Source of the DNA: Solibacillus merdavium
Lineage (GTDB): Bacteria; Bacillota; Bacilli; Bacillales_A; Planococcaceae
Length of the DNA: 64,000 nucleotides
Assembly (NCBI RefSeq): GCF_014836935.1
Contig: NZ_JACSPW010000014.1
Span: 48,803-112,802 of the forward strand
Direction: 5' to 3'
Shown here: in pieces, positions 1-9,353 of the stretch
Numbering within the stretch: position 1 is the stretch's first letter
Layout of the letters: every line of letters starts with the position of its first letter
Notes under the pieces: model-generated
Seen by the model: only the letters and a program-made list of their open reading frames with translations
What the model was told of the DNA's origin: nothing
Database searches by the model: none
Made by a program: the position numbers and the translations under genes

Positions 1-353
1 TCACTAATTTGCTGTCCCACTGTATAAACCGGATTTAACGATGTCATAGGCTCCTGGAAAATCATTGAGATCTGATTACCGCGAATTTCACGCATTGCTT
101 TTTCAGACAGCTTCAACAAGTCTTTTCCTTTGAAAAGTACTTCACCGCCCTTAGTTTTACCGTTTGATGCTAGTAAACGTAAAATCGAAAGAGATGTAAT
201 ACTTTTCCCCGAACCAGATTCACCTACAATTCCAATAGTCTTTCCTTTTGGAACAGTAAAGCTTACACCGTCAACTGCACGAACTTCTCCAGCTTCCGTA
301 CCGAATGATGTTTGTAGATTATTTACGACTAAAATACTTTCCATTTCATTCAT
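1..353 (-). CDS. Oligopeptide ABC transporter ATP-binding protein (OppD/DppD type), partial
   Basis: This is the N-terminal part of the ATPase that powers import by the permeases encoded just upstream; the gene runs off the left edge of the window. The visible translation begins [13 protein letters not shown], carries Walker A as GESGSGKS, and reaches the Q-loop region QEPMTSLNP that is typical of the OppD/DppD branch. The start is the ATG at 353, preceded by AGAGGTG. It is the last gene seen in a minus-strand operon, 22 bp after the DppB-like gene. The signature motif and Walker B lie outside the window, so completeness cannot be judged. Confidence 0.88.
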   Translation of the reverse strand, partial: MNEMESILVVNNLQTSFGTEAGEVRAVDGVSFTVPKGKTIGIVGESGSGKSITSLSILRLLASNGKTKGGEVLFKGKDLLKLSEKAMREIRGNQISMIFQEPMTSLNPVYTVGQQIS

Positions 354-375
354 TTGCCACACCTCTTTTCGTTTA

Positions 376-1329
376 TTAGTTTAAGTCAATTCGTTTATTC
401 AAGAATTTGTAAGAAATATCAACAAGTAGGTTTACAATTACGAATAATAGTGAAATTACAAGTACAGTCCCTTGAACGACTGGGAAGTCCCTTTGCCTAA
501 TTGCATCTATTGTTAAACGGCCCATACCATTAATAGCGAAAATTGTTTCTGTTAATACTGCTCCCCCTAGGAAACCACCAAACTCTAATCCAATAACTGT
601 TACTACTGGAATAAGTGCATTTTTAAGAGCATGACGATAAATAACGATACGTTCCGATACCCCTTTTGCACGAGCGGTACGGATATAGTCTTGTCCGATA
701 ACTTCAAGCATCGATGAGCGAGTCATACGCGCAATGATTGCGGCACCACCTGTACCGAGTGTGATAACCGGTAGAATAATTTGTCGCCACGAGTCACCCC
801 ATCCAGATGGCCGCATTTTTAGAATTTCCGGTAAATCCCAGCCAAATGGTAGATTACCTAATGCAAACCATTGAATTAATAGTAACCCTAACCAGAAATT
901 CGGCATTGATAATCCAAATAACGCAATAATCATAATTGAAACGTCAGTTAATGTATAATGACGTACTGCAGAAATAATACCTGCAATTAAACCGATAAAT
1001 ACCGCTAAAATTGTTGCATAAACAGCTACTTCTACCGTAATCCAAAATCGTGCCTGTATTTCATCCATTACAGGACGACCACTACGAACTGAATTACCTA
1101 AATCGCCTTGCAGCGCATTGCCTAAAAATCGACCATACTGTACATATGCAGGGTCATTTAACCCTAATTTTTCACGTAAATTTTCTACCGTTTGTTCAGA
1201 TGCACCTTCCCCTGCCATTACTTGCGCAGGATCACCAGGAATTAGGAACATCAATGAAAACACTAAAATAGAAACCCCTAACAATACGGGAATCGTTTGT
1301 AATAAACGACGGATAATATATTTAGTCAT
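376..1329 (-). CDS. Oligopeptide/dipeptide ABC transporter permease, DppB/OppB type
   Basis: This inner-membrane subunit forms half of the translocation channel for a peptide-type substrate. The 317-residue length and the start [18 protein letters not shown] are characteristic of DppB/GsiC permeases; the protein has an N-terminal membrane helix, a large extracytoplasmic loop, then a BPD_transp_1 core with the coupling region [20 protein letters not shown] before residue 230. The start is ATG with AGGAGGTGG upstream. It follows the DppC-like gene by 15 bp. The order C then B then D is less usual than B-C-D. The substrate (peptide, glutathione or other) cannot be decided from sequence. Confidence 0.9.
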   Translation of the reverse strand: MTKYIIRRLLQTIPVLLGVSILVFSLMFLIPGDPAQVMAGEGASEQTVENLREKLGLNDPAYVQYGRFLGNALQGDLGNSVRSGRPVMDEIQARFWITVEVAVYATILAVFIGLIAGIISAVRHYTLTDVSIMIIALFGLSMPNFWLGLLLIQWFALGNLPFGWDLPEILKMRPSGWGDSWRQIILPVITLGTGGAAIIARMTRSSMLEVIGQDYIRTARAKGVSERIVIYRHALKNALIPVVTVIGLEFGGFLGGAVLTETIFAINGMGRLTIDAIRQRDFPVVQGTVLVISLLFVIVNLLVDISYKFLNKRIDLN

Positions 1330-1344
1330 TTACTGTTCCACCTC

Positions 1345-2241
1345 CTATTGTTTCATCTTTGGATCAAGTGCATCACGTAATCCATCACCGAAAATATTAA
1401 ATGCCAATACTACGACAACAATCATCATTCCAGGAATTAATACCATATGACCTGCATTATGCATATACGTACGGCCATCACTTAACATTGCTCCCCATTC
1501 CGGGTCCGGCGGCTGCGCACCTAAACCTAGGAATGCCAAGCCCGAAGCTGTTAAAATTGCCGTTGCAATACGCATAGTTGCTTGAACGATAATTGGTGAC
1601 ATAATATTCGGTAAAATATGTTTAAAAATAATTCTTATATCCGATGCCCCAAGTGCCCTTACTGCATCAATATATTCGAGCTTTTTCACTTGTAGCGTCG
1701 AACCACGTACAATACGTGCAAACGCTGGTACGGAGAATATACCTACCGCAATAATAACATTTACTAAGCTACCACCTAATACAGATACGATTGCTAAAGC
1801 TAGTAAAATACCAGGGAACGCCAACAGAATATCCATAAGACGCATAGTTATCGTATCAATGGCACCGCCATAATATCCTGATACAATCCCTAATACTACC
1901 CCAATTATTCCTCCAATAAATACCGATAAAAACCCAACTGTTAACGTTAACTTTGTTCCATTAACAATACGCGAGAATATATCACGGCCGAAGTTATCTG
2001 TACCAAACCAATGTTCTTTTGAAGGTGGCTGAAGTTTGTTTAAAATATTTTGTGCATTTGGATCGGTCTTAACTAAAAATGGTCCAAATATCCCTACTAA
2101 AATGATAAAAAGAATTACTATTCCACCAACAACAGCTGCCTTATTTTTAAGTAAACGCTTCATAAACGTTTTAAAAGCTTCCGAACGTGGATTACTTTTT
2201 TTCATTGTAGAAGGATTTTTCTCTGTTTGTACCGTACTCAA
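1345..2241 (-). CDS. Oligopeptide/dipeptide ABC transporter permease, DppC/OppC type
   Basis: This is the second channel subunit, 298 residues long. It has the OppC_N region with one early membrane helix (about 37-57), the hallmark GTDNFGRDIFSRI at about 80-92, and a BPD_transp_1 core with the EAA-like loop YIDAVRALGASDIRIIFKHI. Translation probably starts at a TTG at 2241, since AAAGGGTGA lies at good distance and no better start is seen. It is the first gene of the minus operon and lies 400 bp from the divergently transcribed binding-protein gene, which together with the two downstream genes would make a complete importer. Confidence 0.9.
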   Translation of the reverse strand: MSTVQTEKNPSTMKKSNPRSEAFKTFMKRLLKNKAAVVGGIVILFIILVGIFGPFLVKTDPNAQNILNKLQPPSKEHWFGTDNFGRDIFSRIVNGTKLTLTVGFLSVFIGGIIGVVLGIVSGYYGGAIDTITMRLMDILLAFPGILLALAIVSVLGGSLVNVIIAVGIFSVPAFARIVRGSTLQVKKLEYIDAVRALGASDIRIIFKHILPNIMSPIIVQATMRIATAILTASGLAFLGLGAQPPDPEWGAMLSDGRTYMHNAGHMVLIPGMMIVVVVLAFNIFGDGLRDALDPKMKQ

Positions 2242-2641
2242 TATAAATCACCCTTTCAAATTTTTAGTTCCTTCTATAAATTCTAAATTATTAGTATAAA
2301 TAATAGTATATAGAGTAAAAAGTATACATTTCAAGATAATAATGTTTTAGTAAAATTCTGAATATTTTATTATTTTTATATTTTTTAACAATTTGATTAT
2401 ATCAACATAGTATACTTTTTTAATCCAAATTATGACTAACGCTTACAGCCATAAGACCTACATCAATTTACTGAATTGTTTAACATTATCATGAAATACT
2501 TTATCATGTCCCGATTTTCTCCTTTAACTATTTTTTATCTTTTTTGGATATTGATGCTTTGTACTCATATGTGCTATTCTATTTAAAGAAATTACATTTT
2601 TGTAATATTCTAAAATAATATTAAATGGGGGGACTTCCATC
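2242..2641. other. Divergent intergenic region of the peptide importer
   Basis: This AT-rich 400-bp stretch separates the permease operon (leftward) from the binding-protein gene (rightward). Apart from the candidate promoter at 2551-2580 I see no coding sequence, riboswitch or strong hairpin in it. It should hold the leftward promoter too, but no convincing -35/-10 pair stood out. Confidence 0.5.
2551..2580 (+). promoter_or_regulatory. Candidate extended -10 promoter for the binding-protein gene
   Basis: TTGATG at 2551-2556 and TATTCT at 2575-2580 are separated by 18 bp, and TGC directly precedes the -10, giving an extended -10 element. The transcript would start about 55 bp before the ATG at 2642. 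This is pattern matching only. Confidence 0.4.
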
Positions 2642-4288
2642 ATGTCATTTTCTAAAAAGTCGCTATGGATGCTACTTCTTACATTTACACTTGCCCTTGT
2701 GTTAGCTGCATGTGCTGGTGGAGATGATTCAGAAGATACATCAAAAGGCGAGGACACTGGAACTGAAACAAATACAGACTCTAGTACGAACGATGATGCA
2801 GCTTCAGAAGGTGGCGGTGATTTAATTATCGCTGAATTATCTGATGCTCAATCACTAGACCCACACGGATCAAACGATGTTTCTTCGTCAAATGTACAAT
2901 CTAACATTTATGAAACATTAGTAAATCGTGATGCTAACGGAGAATTAGTTCCTGGTTTAGCAGAATCTTGGACTCAAGTTGATGACTTAACATGGGAATT
3001 CAAGCTTAAGCAAGGTGTTACTTTCCATGACGGCGAAGCTTTCAATGCTGAAGCTGTAAAAGCTTCTTTCGACCGAGTTTTAGATGAAAAAGTTGCGTCA
3101 CCACGTGCTTTCTTATTTGAAATGGTTACAGAAGTAAAAGTAATTGATGATTCAACAGTTCAATTCGTAACTGAATACCCATTCTCACCATTACTTGCAC
3201 ACTTAACGCACAATGGTGGTGGTATCATTTCACCAAAAGCAATTGCTGATGACTATGCTGCAATGGAAGCTGATTCTTCTGTAGCTGCTGGTTCAGTAAT
3301 CGGTACAAATCCAGTAGGTACTGGTCCATTCAAATTCGTTTCTTGGACTCCAGGTACTGAAGTAAAATTAGAAAAGTTCGCTGACTATGCAGGAACTCCT
3401 GCACACGTTGATACGGTAACATTTAAAGTAGTACCAGAAGGCGCTACTCGTGTTGCTGAATTACAATCAGGTTACGCTCACATTATCGGTGCCGTTGAGC
3501 CTAGCCAAGTAGCAAACGTAAATGGTTCTGACGGCGTTTCAGTTTTAGAAACTCCATCGTCTTCTTTAACTTATGTAGGTTTCAATACACAAAAAGCACC
3601 ATTTGATAACGAAAAAGTACGTCAGGCGATTTCAAAAGCAATCGACCGTGTTACTTTAATCGATGGTATTTATGAAGGATACGGTATTCCAGCGATTTCC
3701 CCATTATCTCCTGGTATTTTCGGATACACTGAAGATGTAACATCAATGGCTTACAACTTAGACGAAGCGAAAGCTTTACTAGCTGAAGCTGGTTATGCAG
3801 ATGGCTTCTCAACAACAATTTGGACGAATGATAACCCAGCTCGTCAAAATGTTGCGATCGTATTACAAGAAGGCTTAAAACAATTAAACATCGATGTTAA
3901 GATCGAAGTTTTAGAGTGGGGCGCGTACTTAGAGAAAACAGCTGCTGGTGAGCACGATATGTTCATCTTAGGTTGGTCTAATGCTACTGCTGATGCAGAC
4001 TACGGTCTATATGCATTATTCCACTCTTCACAACATGGTGACCCAGGTAACCGTTCATTCTACTCAAGCGAAAAAGTGGATGAGTTATTAGATAAAGGTC
4101 GTCGTGAAGCAGATCCAAGTGCTCGTGAAGCAATCTACAAAGAAGCATTACAATTAATTTCTGACGAGTCGCCAATGGCATTCGTATTACACCCATATAC
4201 ATTAACAGGTGTATCTGATAAAGTTTCTGGCTTCAACGTAGGAACTGACAGCATTTACCAATTACGTGACGTTAAAATCAGCGAGTAA
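2642..4288 (+). CDS. Peptide ABC transporter substrate-binding lipoprotein (SBP family 5)
   Basis: This 548-residue protein captures substrate outside the membrane for the importer encoded on the other strand. It has a lipoprotein signal with the lipobox LAAC (Cys at about 24), then a Thr/Ser/Asp/Glu-rich linker to about residue 58, then an SBP_bac_5 domain with the usual start SLDPHGSNDVSS and the block GLAESWTQVDDLTWEFKLK. The ATG is preceded by GGGGGGA. Although divergent, it is the obvious partner of the permeases at 376-2241. Family resemblance is to DppE/GsiB-like proteins; the exact ligand is unknown. A strong hairpin follows the stop codon. Confidence 0.92.
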   Translation: MSFSKKSLWMLLLTFTLALVLAACAGGDDSEDTSKGEDTGTETNTDSSTNDDAASEGGGDLIIAELSDAQSLDPHGSNDVSSSNVQSNIYETLVNRDANGELVPGLAESWTQVDDLTWEFKLKQGVTFHDGEAFNAEAVKASFDRVLDEKVASPRAFLFEMVTEVKVIDDSTVQFVTEYPFSPLLAHLTHNGGGIISPKAIADDYAAMEADSSVAAGSVIGTNPVGTGPFKFVSWTPGTEVKLEKFADYAGTPAHVDTVTFKVVPEGATRVAELQSGYAHIIGAVEPSQVANVNGSDGVSVLETPSSSLTYVGFNTQKAPFDNEKVRQAISKAIDRVTLIDGIYEGYGIPAISPLSPGIFGYTEDVTSMAYNLDEAKALLAEAGYADGFSTTIWTNDNPARQNVAIVLQEGLKQLNIDVKIEVLEWGAYLEKTAAGEHDMFILGWSNATADADYGLYALFHSSQHGDPGNRSFYSSEKVDELLDKGRREADPSAREAIYKEALQLISDESPMAFVLHPYTLTGVSDKVSGFNVGTDSIYQLRDVKISE

Positions 4289-4297
4289 TTGAACAGT

Positions 4298-4339
4298 AAA
4301 AAAGCATTCCTTCAAGAATTTCTTGTCGGAATGCTTTTT
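4298..4339. terminator. Bidirectional terminator between binding protein and esterase genes
   Basis: A stem pairs AAAAAGCATTCC with GGAATGCTTTTT, extended inside by CAAGA/TCTTG. A-rich on one flank and T-rich on the other, it can end both convergent transcription units. Confidence 0.85.
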
Positions 4340-4341
4340 AT

Positions 4342-5208
4342 TTATACATATATAGGTGTTGGTTTATCAGGATAATGCAGGGCCATAAATTGCGATTCCT
4401 CAACAGCTAATTCATTTTGCTGCATCTGCAACATTTCTTCAAATGTTTTCGGATTTGGTGCAGGCATTGCGTCTATAGGTAACGAAAGAAAATCATTTCC
4501 GCTATATTTCTTTAGCATTTCATTAGCCATTATACGGTAGCCAAGCTGATTCGGATGAATATCTTGAATGCTAGGTAAATAATCCGCTTGCCCTGAATTA
4601 AAAGCTTCAAAAACATCAACAAATACATATCCGGCTTGCTCTGTCTCCTGCTTTAAAATTCCATTTAATAACTTTACTGCCTTTTCTGCACCTTGTTTTT
4701 GCTCCTCATGAAGGCTCACATAAGGAAAATAATAACCAAGCACATAAATTTCAGCGTTAGGTGCTTTTTCTTTTGTTAACGAAAGGAGTTCTTTCATTTG
4801 AATCCGCACTTCATTTAATGCAAAGTCCGCACTTAGCTGGGAAAAGGCAATAGTACCTTGCTCCGGATTATGCGCTATAAGAGGGAGTAAATTATTGGCC
4901 CCCGCAGAAATAGTAATCAATGTCGCCTCATTTAGTAACTGTTCTGCTTTATCAGATTGAACTGTTTCAATGACATTTTCAACACGATAACCCGGAAAAG
5001 TAAGCTCTTTTGAAAAATGAGCAAGTTTTCCGTTGCGCATGAGCTGTAAAGCAATAAAATCCGTATAGCCCGCATCGATTTCACTGTATGGCGTTTGTCC
5101 TGCTGCTAATGAATCTCCAAGCGCTATATACACATCCCGTTCATCGGCCAATGTTGCAGTTGGAAATAAGACGACACAAAAAATAATGCTAAGTATTATT
5201 TTCCGCAT
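4342..5208 (-). CDS. Secreted SGNH/GDSL-type lipase or esterase
   Basis: This 288-residue protein is predicted to be an exported serine hydrolase acting on an ester substrate that is not identifiable. Residues 1-21 form a signal peptide ending TLA, followed by the GDSLAAG block with the nucleophile Ser33. The glycine and asparagine oxyanion motifs appear in SAGANN, and the catalytic pair is in DIHPNQLGY. It is the last gene of a minus operon, 21 bp after the aminopeptidase gene. It resembles the YpmR-like lipases of Bacillus in length and motif order. Confidence 0.82.
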   Translation of the reverse strand: MRKIILSIIFCVVLFPTATLADERDVYIALGDSLAAGQTPYSEIDAGYTDFIALQLMRNGKLAHFSKELTFPGYRVENVIETVQSDKAEQLLNEATLITISAGANNLLPLIAHNPEQGTIAFSQLSADFALNEVRIQMKELLSLTKEKAPNAEIYVLGYYFPYVSLHEEQKQGAEKAVKLLNGILKQETEQAGYVFVDVFEAFNSGQADYLPSIQDIHPNQLGYRIMANEMLKKYSGNDFLSLPIDAMPAPNPKTFEEMLQMQQNELAVEESQFMALHYPDKPTPIYV

Positions 5209-5229
5209 TTACTCACCCCACTTCTATAT

Positions 5230-6459
5230 TTAGAATGCCCAGTTTCCTTTTCTGAAAATCGGTTCTTTTGAGCCATCCGCTAAAATACCGTCTATATCCA
5301 TTTCAGCGCTTCCGATCATAAAATCTTCATGTGTAATCGATGTATTAATACCTAACGATTCTAGCTGGCCTTTTTCTAGCTCCTTGCCACCTTCATAACA
5401 AGTTGGATATGCTTCACCAATCGCTAAATGATTAGATGCATTCTCATCAAATAATGTGTTGTAATATAAAATATTTGATGCTGAAATTGGTGATTCATGT
5501 GGTACTAATGCCACTTCCCCTAAATAAGTAGAACCTTCATCTGAAGCGATAAGCTGCTGCAGTAATTTCTGACCCACTTTTGCCTCAGCACTCACAATTT
5601 TTCCTTTTTCAAAAGTAAGCTTAAATTCATCAATAATATTTCCTTTATAAACAAGCGGTTTTGTATTTGATACGTATCCATTTACCCCATATTTTGCAGG
5701 TAGTGTAAATACTTCTTCTGTCGGCATATTCGCAATAAATGTTGTACCGTCCGGAGATTCACTACTACCACTTTTCCATAAATGCTTTTCGGGTAATTCA
5801 ATTGTTAAATCTGTACCTGGTGCCAAGTAGTGTAATTTAGCATATTTCTTAGCATTTAGCTGTGCTGCACGTGCATGTAAAGTTTCAATATGATTTTTCC
5901 AGTTTTCAACCGCATTACCATCACCAATACGCACAGTTTTAAAAATGGCATCCCATAATGCCGGTACTTGTTCTTGCTCAGCTAAATCAGGGAAGACTTT
6001 AGCCGCCCATTTTGGAGAAGGGACTGCAATAATTGACCATGCGATATCATCATTCATAACTGCTTTACGATAGTTGACAAGCGCTGTACCTGCTGCCTTC
6101 TGCTGAGCACCGATTTTCTCCGATTCTATACCCGCCAGTAAATCGGGATTTTCTGCATCAATCCAAAGAAGTGCGCCTTTACGTTCGATTAATTCCTCGC
6201 GTTGTGCAACGACCCATTTAGGAAAATTAGCTGTCTCTTCAACAGTAACATTTTCAAAATAGGCACGTTCAAAGCTTGCATCTGTTAAATTTACATGGAC
6301 ACGACTTGCGCCTGCCTCATATGCTTTTTTCACAACAATTCGTGTGAAATCCAATGTATCTGTTGATGTATTAATTAATAAGTATTGTCCTCTTTGAACA
6401 TTTACTCCGATACGAACAGCTAAATCTGCATATTGCTCTAACTTCTCTTGGAATGTCAT
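5230..6459 (-). CDS. ampS: M29 family metalloaminopeptidase (AmpS/aminopeptidase T)
   Basis: The 409-residue product should remove N-terminal residues from peptides in the cytoplasm with a two-metal centre. The C-terminal half shows the expected metal ligands of family M29: the glutamate of EVALVPHESPI, the glutamate of LAIGEAYPTC, and the histidine and aspartate region of THEDFMIGSAEMDIDG. The opening TFQEKLEQYADLAVRIG also matches the family. The ATG has AAAAAGGAG upstream and begins only 3 bp after the helicase stop, so the genes are cotranscribed. The symbol rests on family resemblance. Confidence 0.9.
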   Translation of the reverse strand: MTFQEKLEQYADLAVRIGVNVQRGQYLLINTSTDTLDFTRIVVKKAYEAGASRVHVNLTDASFERAYFENVTVEETANFPKWVVAQREELIERKGALLWIDAENPDLLAGIESEKIGAQQKAAGTALVNYRKAVMNDDIAWSIIAVPSPKWAAKVFPDLAEQEQVPALWDAIFKTVRIGDGNAVENWKNHIETLHARAAQLNAKKYAKLHYLAPGTDLTIELPEKHLWKSGSSESPDGTTFIANMPTEEVFTLPAKYGVNGYVSNTKPLVYKGNIIDEFKLTFEKGKIVSAEAKVGQKLLQQLIASDEGSTYLGEVALVPHESPISASNILYYNTLFDENASNHLAIGEAYPTCYEGGKELEKGQLESLGINTSITHEDFMIGSAEMDIDGILADGSKEPIFRKGNWAF

Positions 6460-6462
6460 GAA

Positions 6463-7695
6463 TTATTTCTCCTTTTTCTTACTGAAAGTCATACCTTTTT
6501 TATTTGTCTTTGGCTGATAAGACTTTTTCTCTGTTGCTTTCTTTACTTCGGGAGCCGCTTTTGATGAAACTGTTTTTGCATTTCCCTCCACAAGCTGCCC
6601 TTGAGTCCATACTTTTTGAACACCTTTTAATGAAAGATCACGCAACCATTTTTTGAAAGTCTTTTCATCTTTATAAGATAATAATGTTAATACTTCTCCA
6701 TCTGCTCCTGCACGACCTGTACGGCCCGAACGATGTGTATACTGCTCAATTATACGTGGAACGTCGACATGAATAACATGTGTTAATCCTGAAATATCTA
6801 AACCTCGTGCCGCAATATCTGTTGCGATTAAAATGCGTGCTTCCCCTTTTCTGAAAGCATCCAACGCTTTTTTACGTTCGTCTTTTTTCATATCTGAATG
6901 AAGTGCTACAATTGGTGCATCGCGATATTCCAACTTGTTTTGTTTCATTAATACTTGGTCAATATTATTGACGAATGCCAACCCGCGTAATCCTTCAATA
7001 TTAGCAAGACGGCGAAGCATCTCTGTTTTGTCTCGTTCCTCTACTTTTACAAAGGAGTGAACTACTTTACCGAACTTCACCATATCTTCAGGCTTAATTT
7101 CTATGCTGACTGGCTCGAACATTAAGCGTTCTGCTACAAGCTTTATTTCTTCTGTAATCGTTGCAGATACTACAACGACTTGACGACCGAATGCCGCATT
7201 TTCTATAAATGATTTTACGACAACGCGGTATTCACGACTTAATAGCTGATCGCATTCATCTAAAACAATTGTTTCTATTTCTCTAAGCTTTAATTTACCT
7301 TGGCGAGCCAATTCATTTAAGCGACCTGGTGTCCCGACAACAATCGTTGGCTTTTTCTTTAATTTTTCAATTTGACGAGCTGAGTTTGCCCCACCGATCA
7401 ACTGTTGGACAGTAATATCTGTTCCAACTGTCCAATCACGGATAACTTCAACAATTTGCATTGCAAGCTCTTGTGATGGTGCTACGATCAACGCTTGGGT
7501 TTGTTTCTTTTTTCCGTCAACTTTATTTAAAATAGGTAATGTGTAGGCTAATGTTTTTCCTGAGCCTGTTGGGGATTCTGCTACGATATCTTTCCCTTCA
7601 ACCATCGCTGGAATCATTTCGTCCTGAATTTTCATTGTCGTTTCAAACGACCATTTATTTTGAAGTGTTTCGTTTAATAAACTGATTGCTGACAT
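6463..7695 (-). CDS. DEAD-box family RNA helicase, YfmL-like, with DECD motif II
   Basis: This 410-residue protein is an ATP-dependent RNA helicase. Motif I is AESPTGSGKT (39-48), motif II is DECD (146-149) in place of DEAD, motif III is SAT (177-179), and motif VI is HRSGRTGR (321-328), followed by a Lys-rich tail of about 50 residues that probably binds RNA. The block GKDIVAESPTGSGKTLAY and the non-DEAD motif II recall B. subtilis YfmL, which is linked to ribosome assembly; that role is inferred here. The start has AAGGTGG at suitable spacing. It leads the minus operon with the aminopeptidase and esterase genes. Confidence 0.9.
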   Translation of the reverse strand: MSAISLLNETLQNKWSFETTMKIQDEMIPAMVEGKDIVAESPTGSGKTLAYTLPILNKVDGKKKQTQALIVAPSQELAMQIVEVIRDWTVGTDITVQQLIGGANSARQIEKLKKKPTIVVGTPGRLNELARQGKLKLREIETIVLDECDQLLSREYRVVVKSFIENAAFGRQVVVVSATITEEIKLVAERLMFEPVSIEIKPEDMVKFGKVVHSFVKVEERDKTEMLRRLANIEGLRGLAFVNNIDQVLMKQNKLEYRDAPIVALHSDMKKDERKKALDAFRKGEARILIATDIAARGLDISGLTHVIHVDVPRIIEQYTHRSGRTGRAGADGEVLTLLSYKDEKTFKKWLRDLSLKGVQKVWTQGQLVEGNAKTVSSKAAPEVKKATEKKSYQPKTNKKGMTFSKKKEK

Positions 7696-7781
7696 ATTGT
7701 TTTACCACCTTTTATTCGTTGGCTTTAGTGTAACATATTCCGCAATTAATGCGTAAAATTTGGCGGAATGTGATTTGGTTG

Positions 7782-7812
7782 TTTACAGCAAAAAAAGTAA
7801 GGTTTGTGTCAA
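7782..7812 (-). promoter_or_regulatory. Weak candidate promoter for the helicase operon
   Basis: On the minus strand a consensus TTGACA (7812-7807) is followed by TGTAAA (7787-7782). The 19-bp spacer is longer than ideal, so this is tentative. Confidence 0.3.
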
Positions 7813-7924
7813 ATTAAAATCGGTTTGAATTTTTCGTAATAAAGTTCAAATGAAAGAATCTATTTCGGTATGCTACCCTTTGTGTCTCATCTTTAGAAAC
7901 TTGGGGTGAAAAAGTTGCAAGGAT

Positions 7925-8097
7925 TTCTAATATAATCTGAAATCGTCTAATATATTTTTATTTGTTCTAATAAAATTGCGATTTTCTAATATGTCCTTTC
8001 GTTGTGCTAATAAAGGTTCGCTTTGTTCTAAAATCCCCTTTCACTTTTCTAATACCGGCCCGACTTTTTCTAATATCCCGCATTATTGTTCTAATAA
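7925..8097. repeat. Nine-copy phased array of TCTAATA motifs (about 21-bp period)
   Basis: The motif TTCTAATA, or a near copy, recurs with its C at 7927, 7947, 7967, 7986, 8007, 8028, 8049, 8070 and 8091. The steps are 20, 20, 19, 21, 21, 21, 21 and 21 bp, close to two helical turns. Spacer sequences differ between copies, so this is a conserved-core array and not simple tandem duplication. A rightward reading frame through part of it shows a seven-residue periodicity but has no homology signal I recognise and is most likely an artefact. The array fills the gap between the helicase operon promoter region and the thiolase terminator. Confidence 0.8.
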
Positions 8098-8108
8098 AAA
8101 CATACAAC

Positions 8109-8145
8109 AAAAAAGCATGCCGGAAACTTTCTCCTAGCATGCCAA
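8109..8145 (-). terminator. Terminator after the thiolase gene
   Basis: On the minus strand two GCATGC copies (8142-8137 and 8120-8115) pair around a 16-nt loop and are followed by TTTTTT at 8114-8109. Confidence 0.65.
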
Positions 8146-8149
8146 GTTT

Positions 8150-9331
8150 CTATACTCTTTCGATAATTAAAGCAATTCCTTGTCCGCCACCGATACAAAG
8201 GCTGGCAACCGCATACTTCCCATTTCGTCGTTGCAGTTCATATGCAGCGGATAAGATGATTCTTGTACCACTTGCACCTACTGGGTGACCGAGTGCGATT
8301 GCACCACCATTTACATTCGTTTTCTCACGGTTCAGTCCAAGTTCCTTTTCTACTGCGATATATTGGGCTGCAAATGCTTCATTAATTTCAACTAAATCCA
8401 TGTCTTCGATTGTTAGATTCGCACGCTCCAATGCTTGACGAATTGCCGGAGCCGGACCGATTCCCATAATCGACGGATCAACACCCGCTATTCCCCATGA
8501 TACAATGCGGGCTAACGGCTTTAGTCCTTGTCCATTTACAAAATCTTCACTTGCGACAACGACAGAAGCTGCCCCATCATTAATGCCCGATGCATTCGCT
8601 GCTGTTACTGACCCATCCTTTTTAAAAGCAGGACGTAACTTTGCCAAGCTCTCCCGTGTTCCGCCTTCTTTAATATGTTCATCCTGATCTATTAAAATTT
8701 CGCCTTTTCTCGTAGCTACAGCAACCGGCACGATCTCTTTTGCAAAAGTGCCGTCCTTACGTGCTTTTGCGGCACGTTCATTTGAAAGAAGGGCGTATGC
8801 ATCTTGCTCCTCGCGAGAAATTGTGTACTGTTCAGCCAGCTTTTCTGCCGTTAAGCCCATTCCTGAACCTGTATACTGGTCAGTTAATGTTGCTTGAAGC
8901 ATATCTGTAAACTCCAGGTTGCCTAGTTTCGAACCGCTAAAGCGTTGTTCGAAGTTCGAATATGGCGATTGGGACATATTTTCTGCTCCCCCAGCCAATA
9001 CTACATTTCCTTCACCTAGCTGTATCATTTGTGCAGCAGATATAACCGATTGTATACCTGATCCACATAAACGATTCACAGTTAAAGCTGGTACTTCTTT
9101 AGGAACACCTGCGTAAAGTCCAATATGTCGAGCTAAATAGGCTGAATTGGAACCAGTTGTAATGACACCCCCGTAAATTACATGGTCGACTTGTTCAGGC
9201 TGTACATTTGCCCGCTTTAACGCTTCCACTGCAGTTTTTGTACCAAGCTGTACTGCATCTGTTGTTGCAAAGGAACCCCCAAAAGCTGTAAATGCAGTAC
9301 GAGCCCCGTCTACAATATATACGTTTTTCAT
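8150..9331 (-). CDS. Acetyl-CoA acetyltransferase (thiolase)
   Basis: The 393-residue enzyme condenses or cleaves acyl-CoA with acetyl-CoA. The nucleophile Cys89 sits in NRLCGSG, the catalytic His349 in GHPVGASG, and the second Cys379 in CIGGGQG; length and motif spacing are normal for a thiolase. It lies 22 bp after the acyl-CoA dehydrogenase gene in one operon, which suggests a role in fatty or branched-chain acyl-CoA breakdown. It could equally serve acetoacetyl-CoA formation; sequence alone does not decide between biosynthetic and degradative types, so I give no symbol. Confidence 0.93.
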   Translation of the reverse strand: MKNVYIVDGARTAFTAFGGSFATTDAVQLGTKTAVEALKRANVQPEQVDHVIYGGVITTGSNSAYLARHIGLYAGVPKEVPALTVNRLCGSGIQSVISAAQMIQLGEGNVVLAGGAENMSQSPYSNFEQRFSGSKLGNLEFTDMLQATLTDQYTGSGMGLTAEKLAEQYTISREEQDAYALLSNERAAKARKDGTFAKEIVPVAVATRKGEILIDQDEHIKEGGTRESLAKLRPAFKKDGSVTAANASGINDGAASVVVASEDFVNGQGLKPLARIVSWGIAGVDPSIMGIGPAPAIRQALERANLTIEDMDLVEINEAFAAQYIAVEKELGLNREKTNVNGGAIALGHPVGASGTRIILSAAYELQRRNGKYAVASLCIGGGQGIALIIERV

Positions 9332-9353
9332 AATTCTATCCCCTTTGTAAGTA

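Noticed and set aside
8004..8288. A 94-residue frame on plus with a seven-residue repeat
   Set aside because: The repeat comes from the 21-bp TCTAATA array, and the frame then overlaps the thiolase gene; no ribosome site or family likeness was seen.
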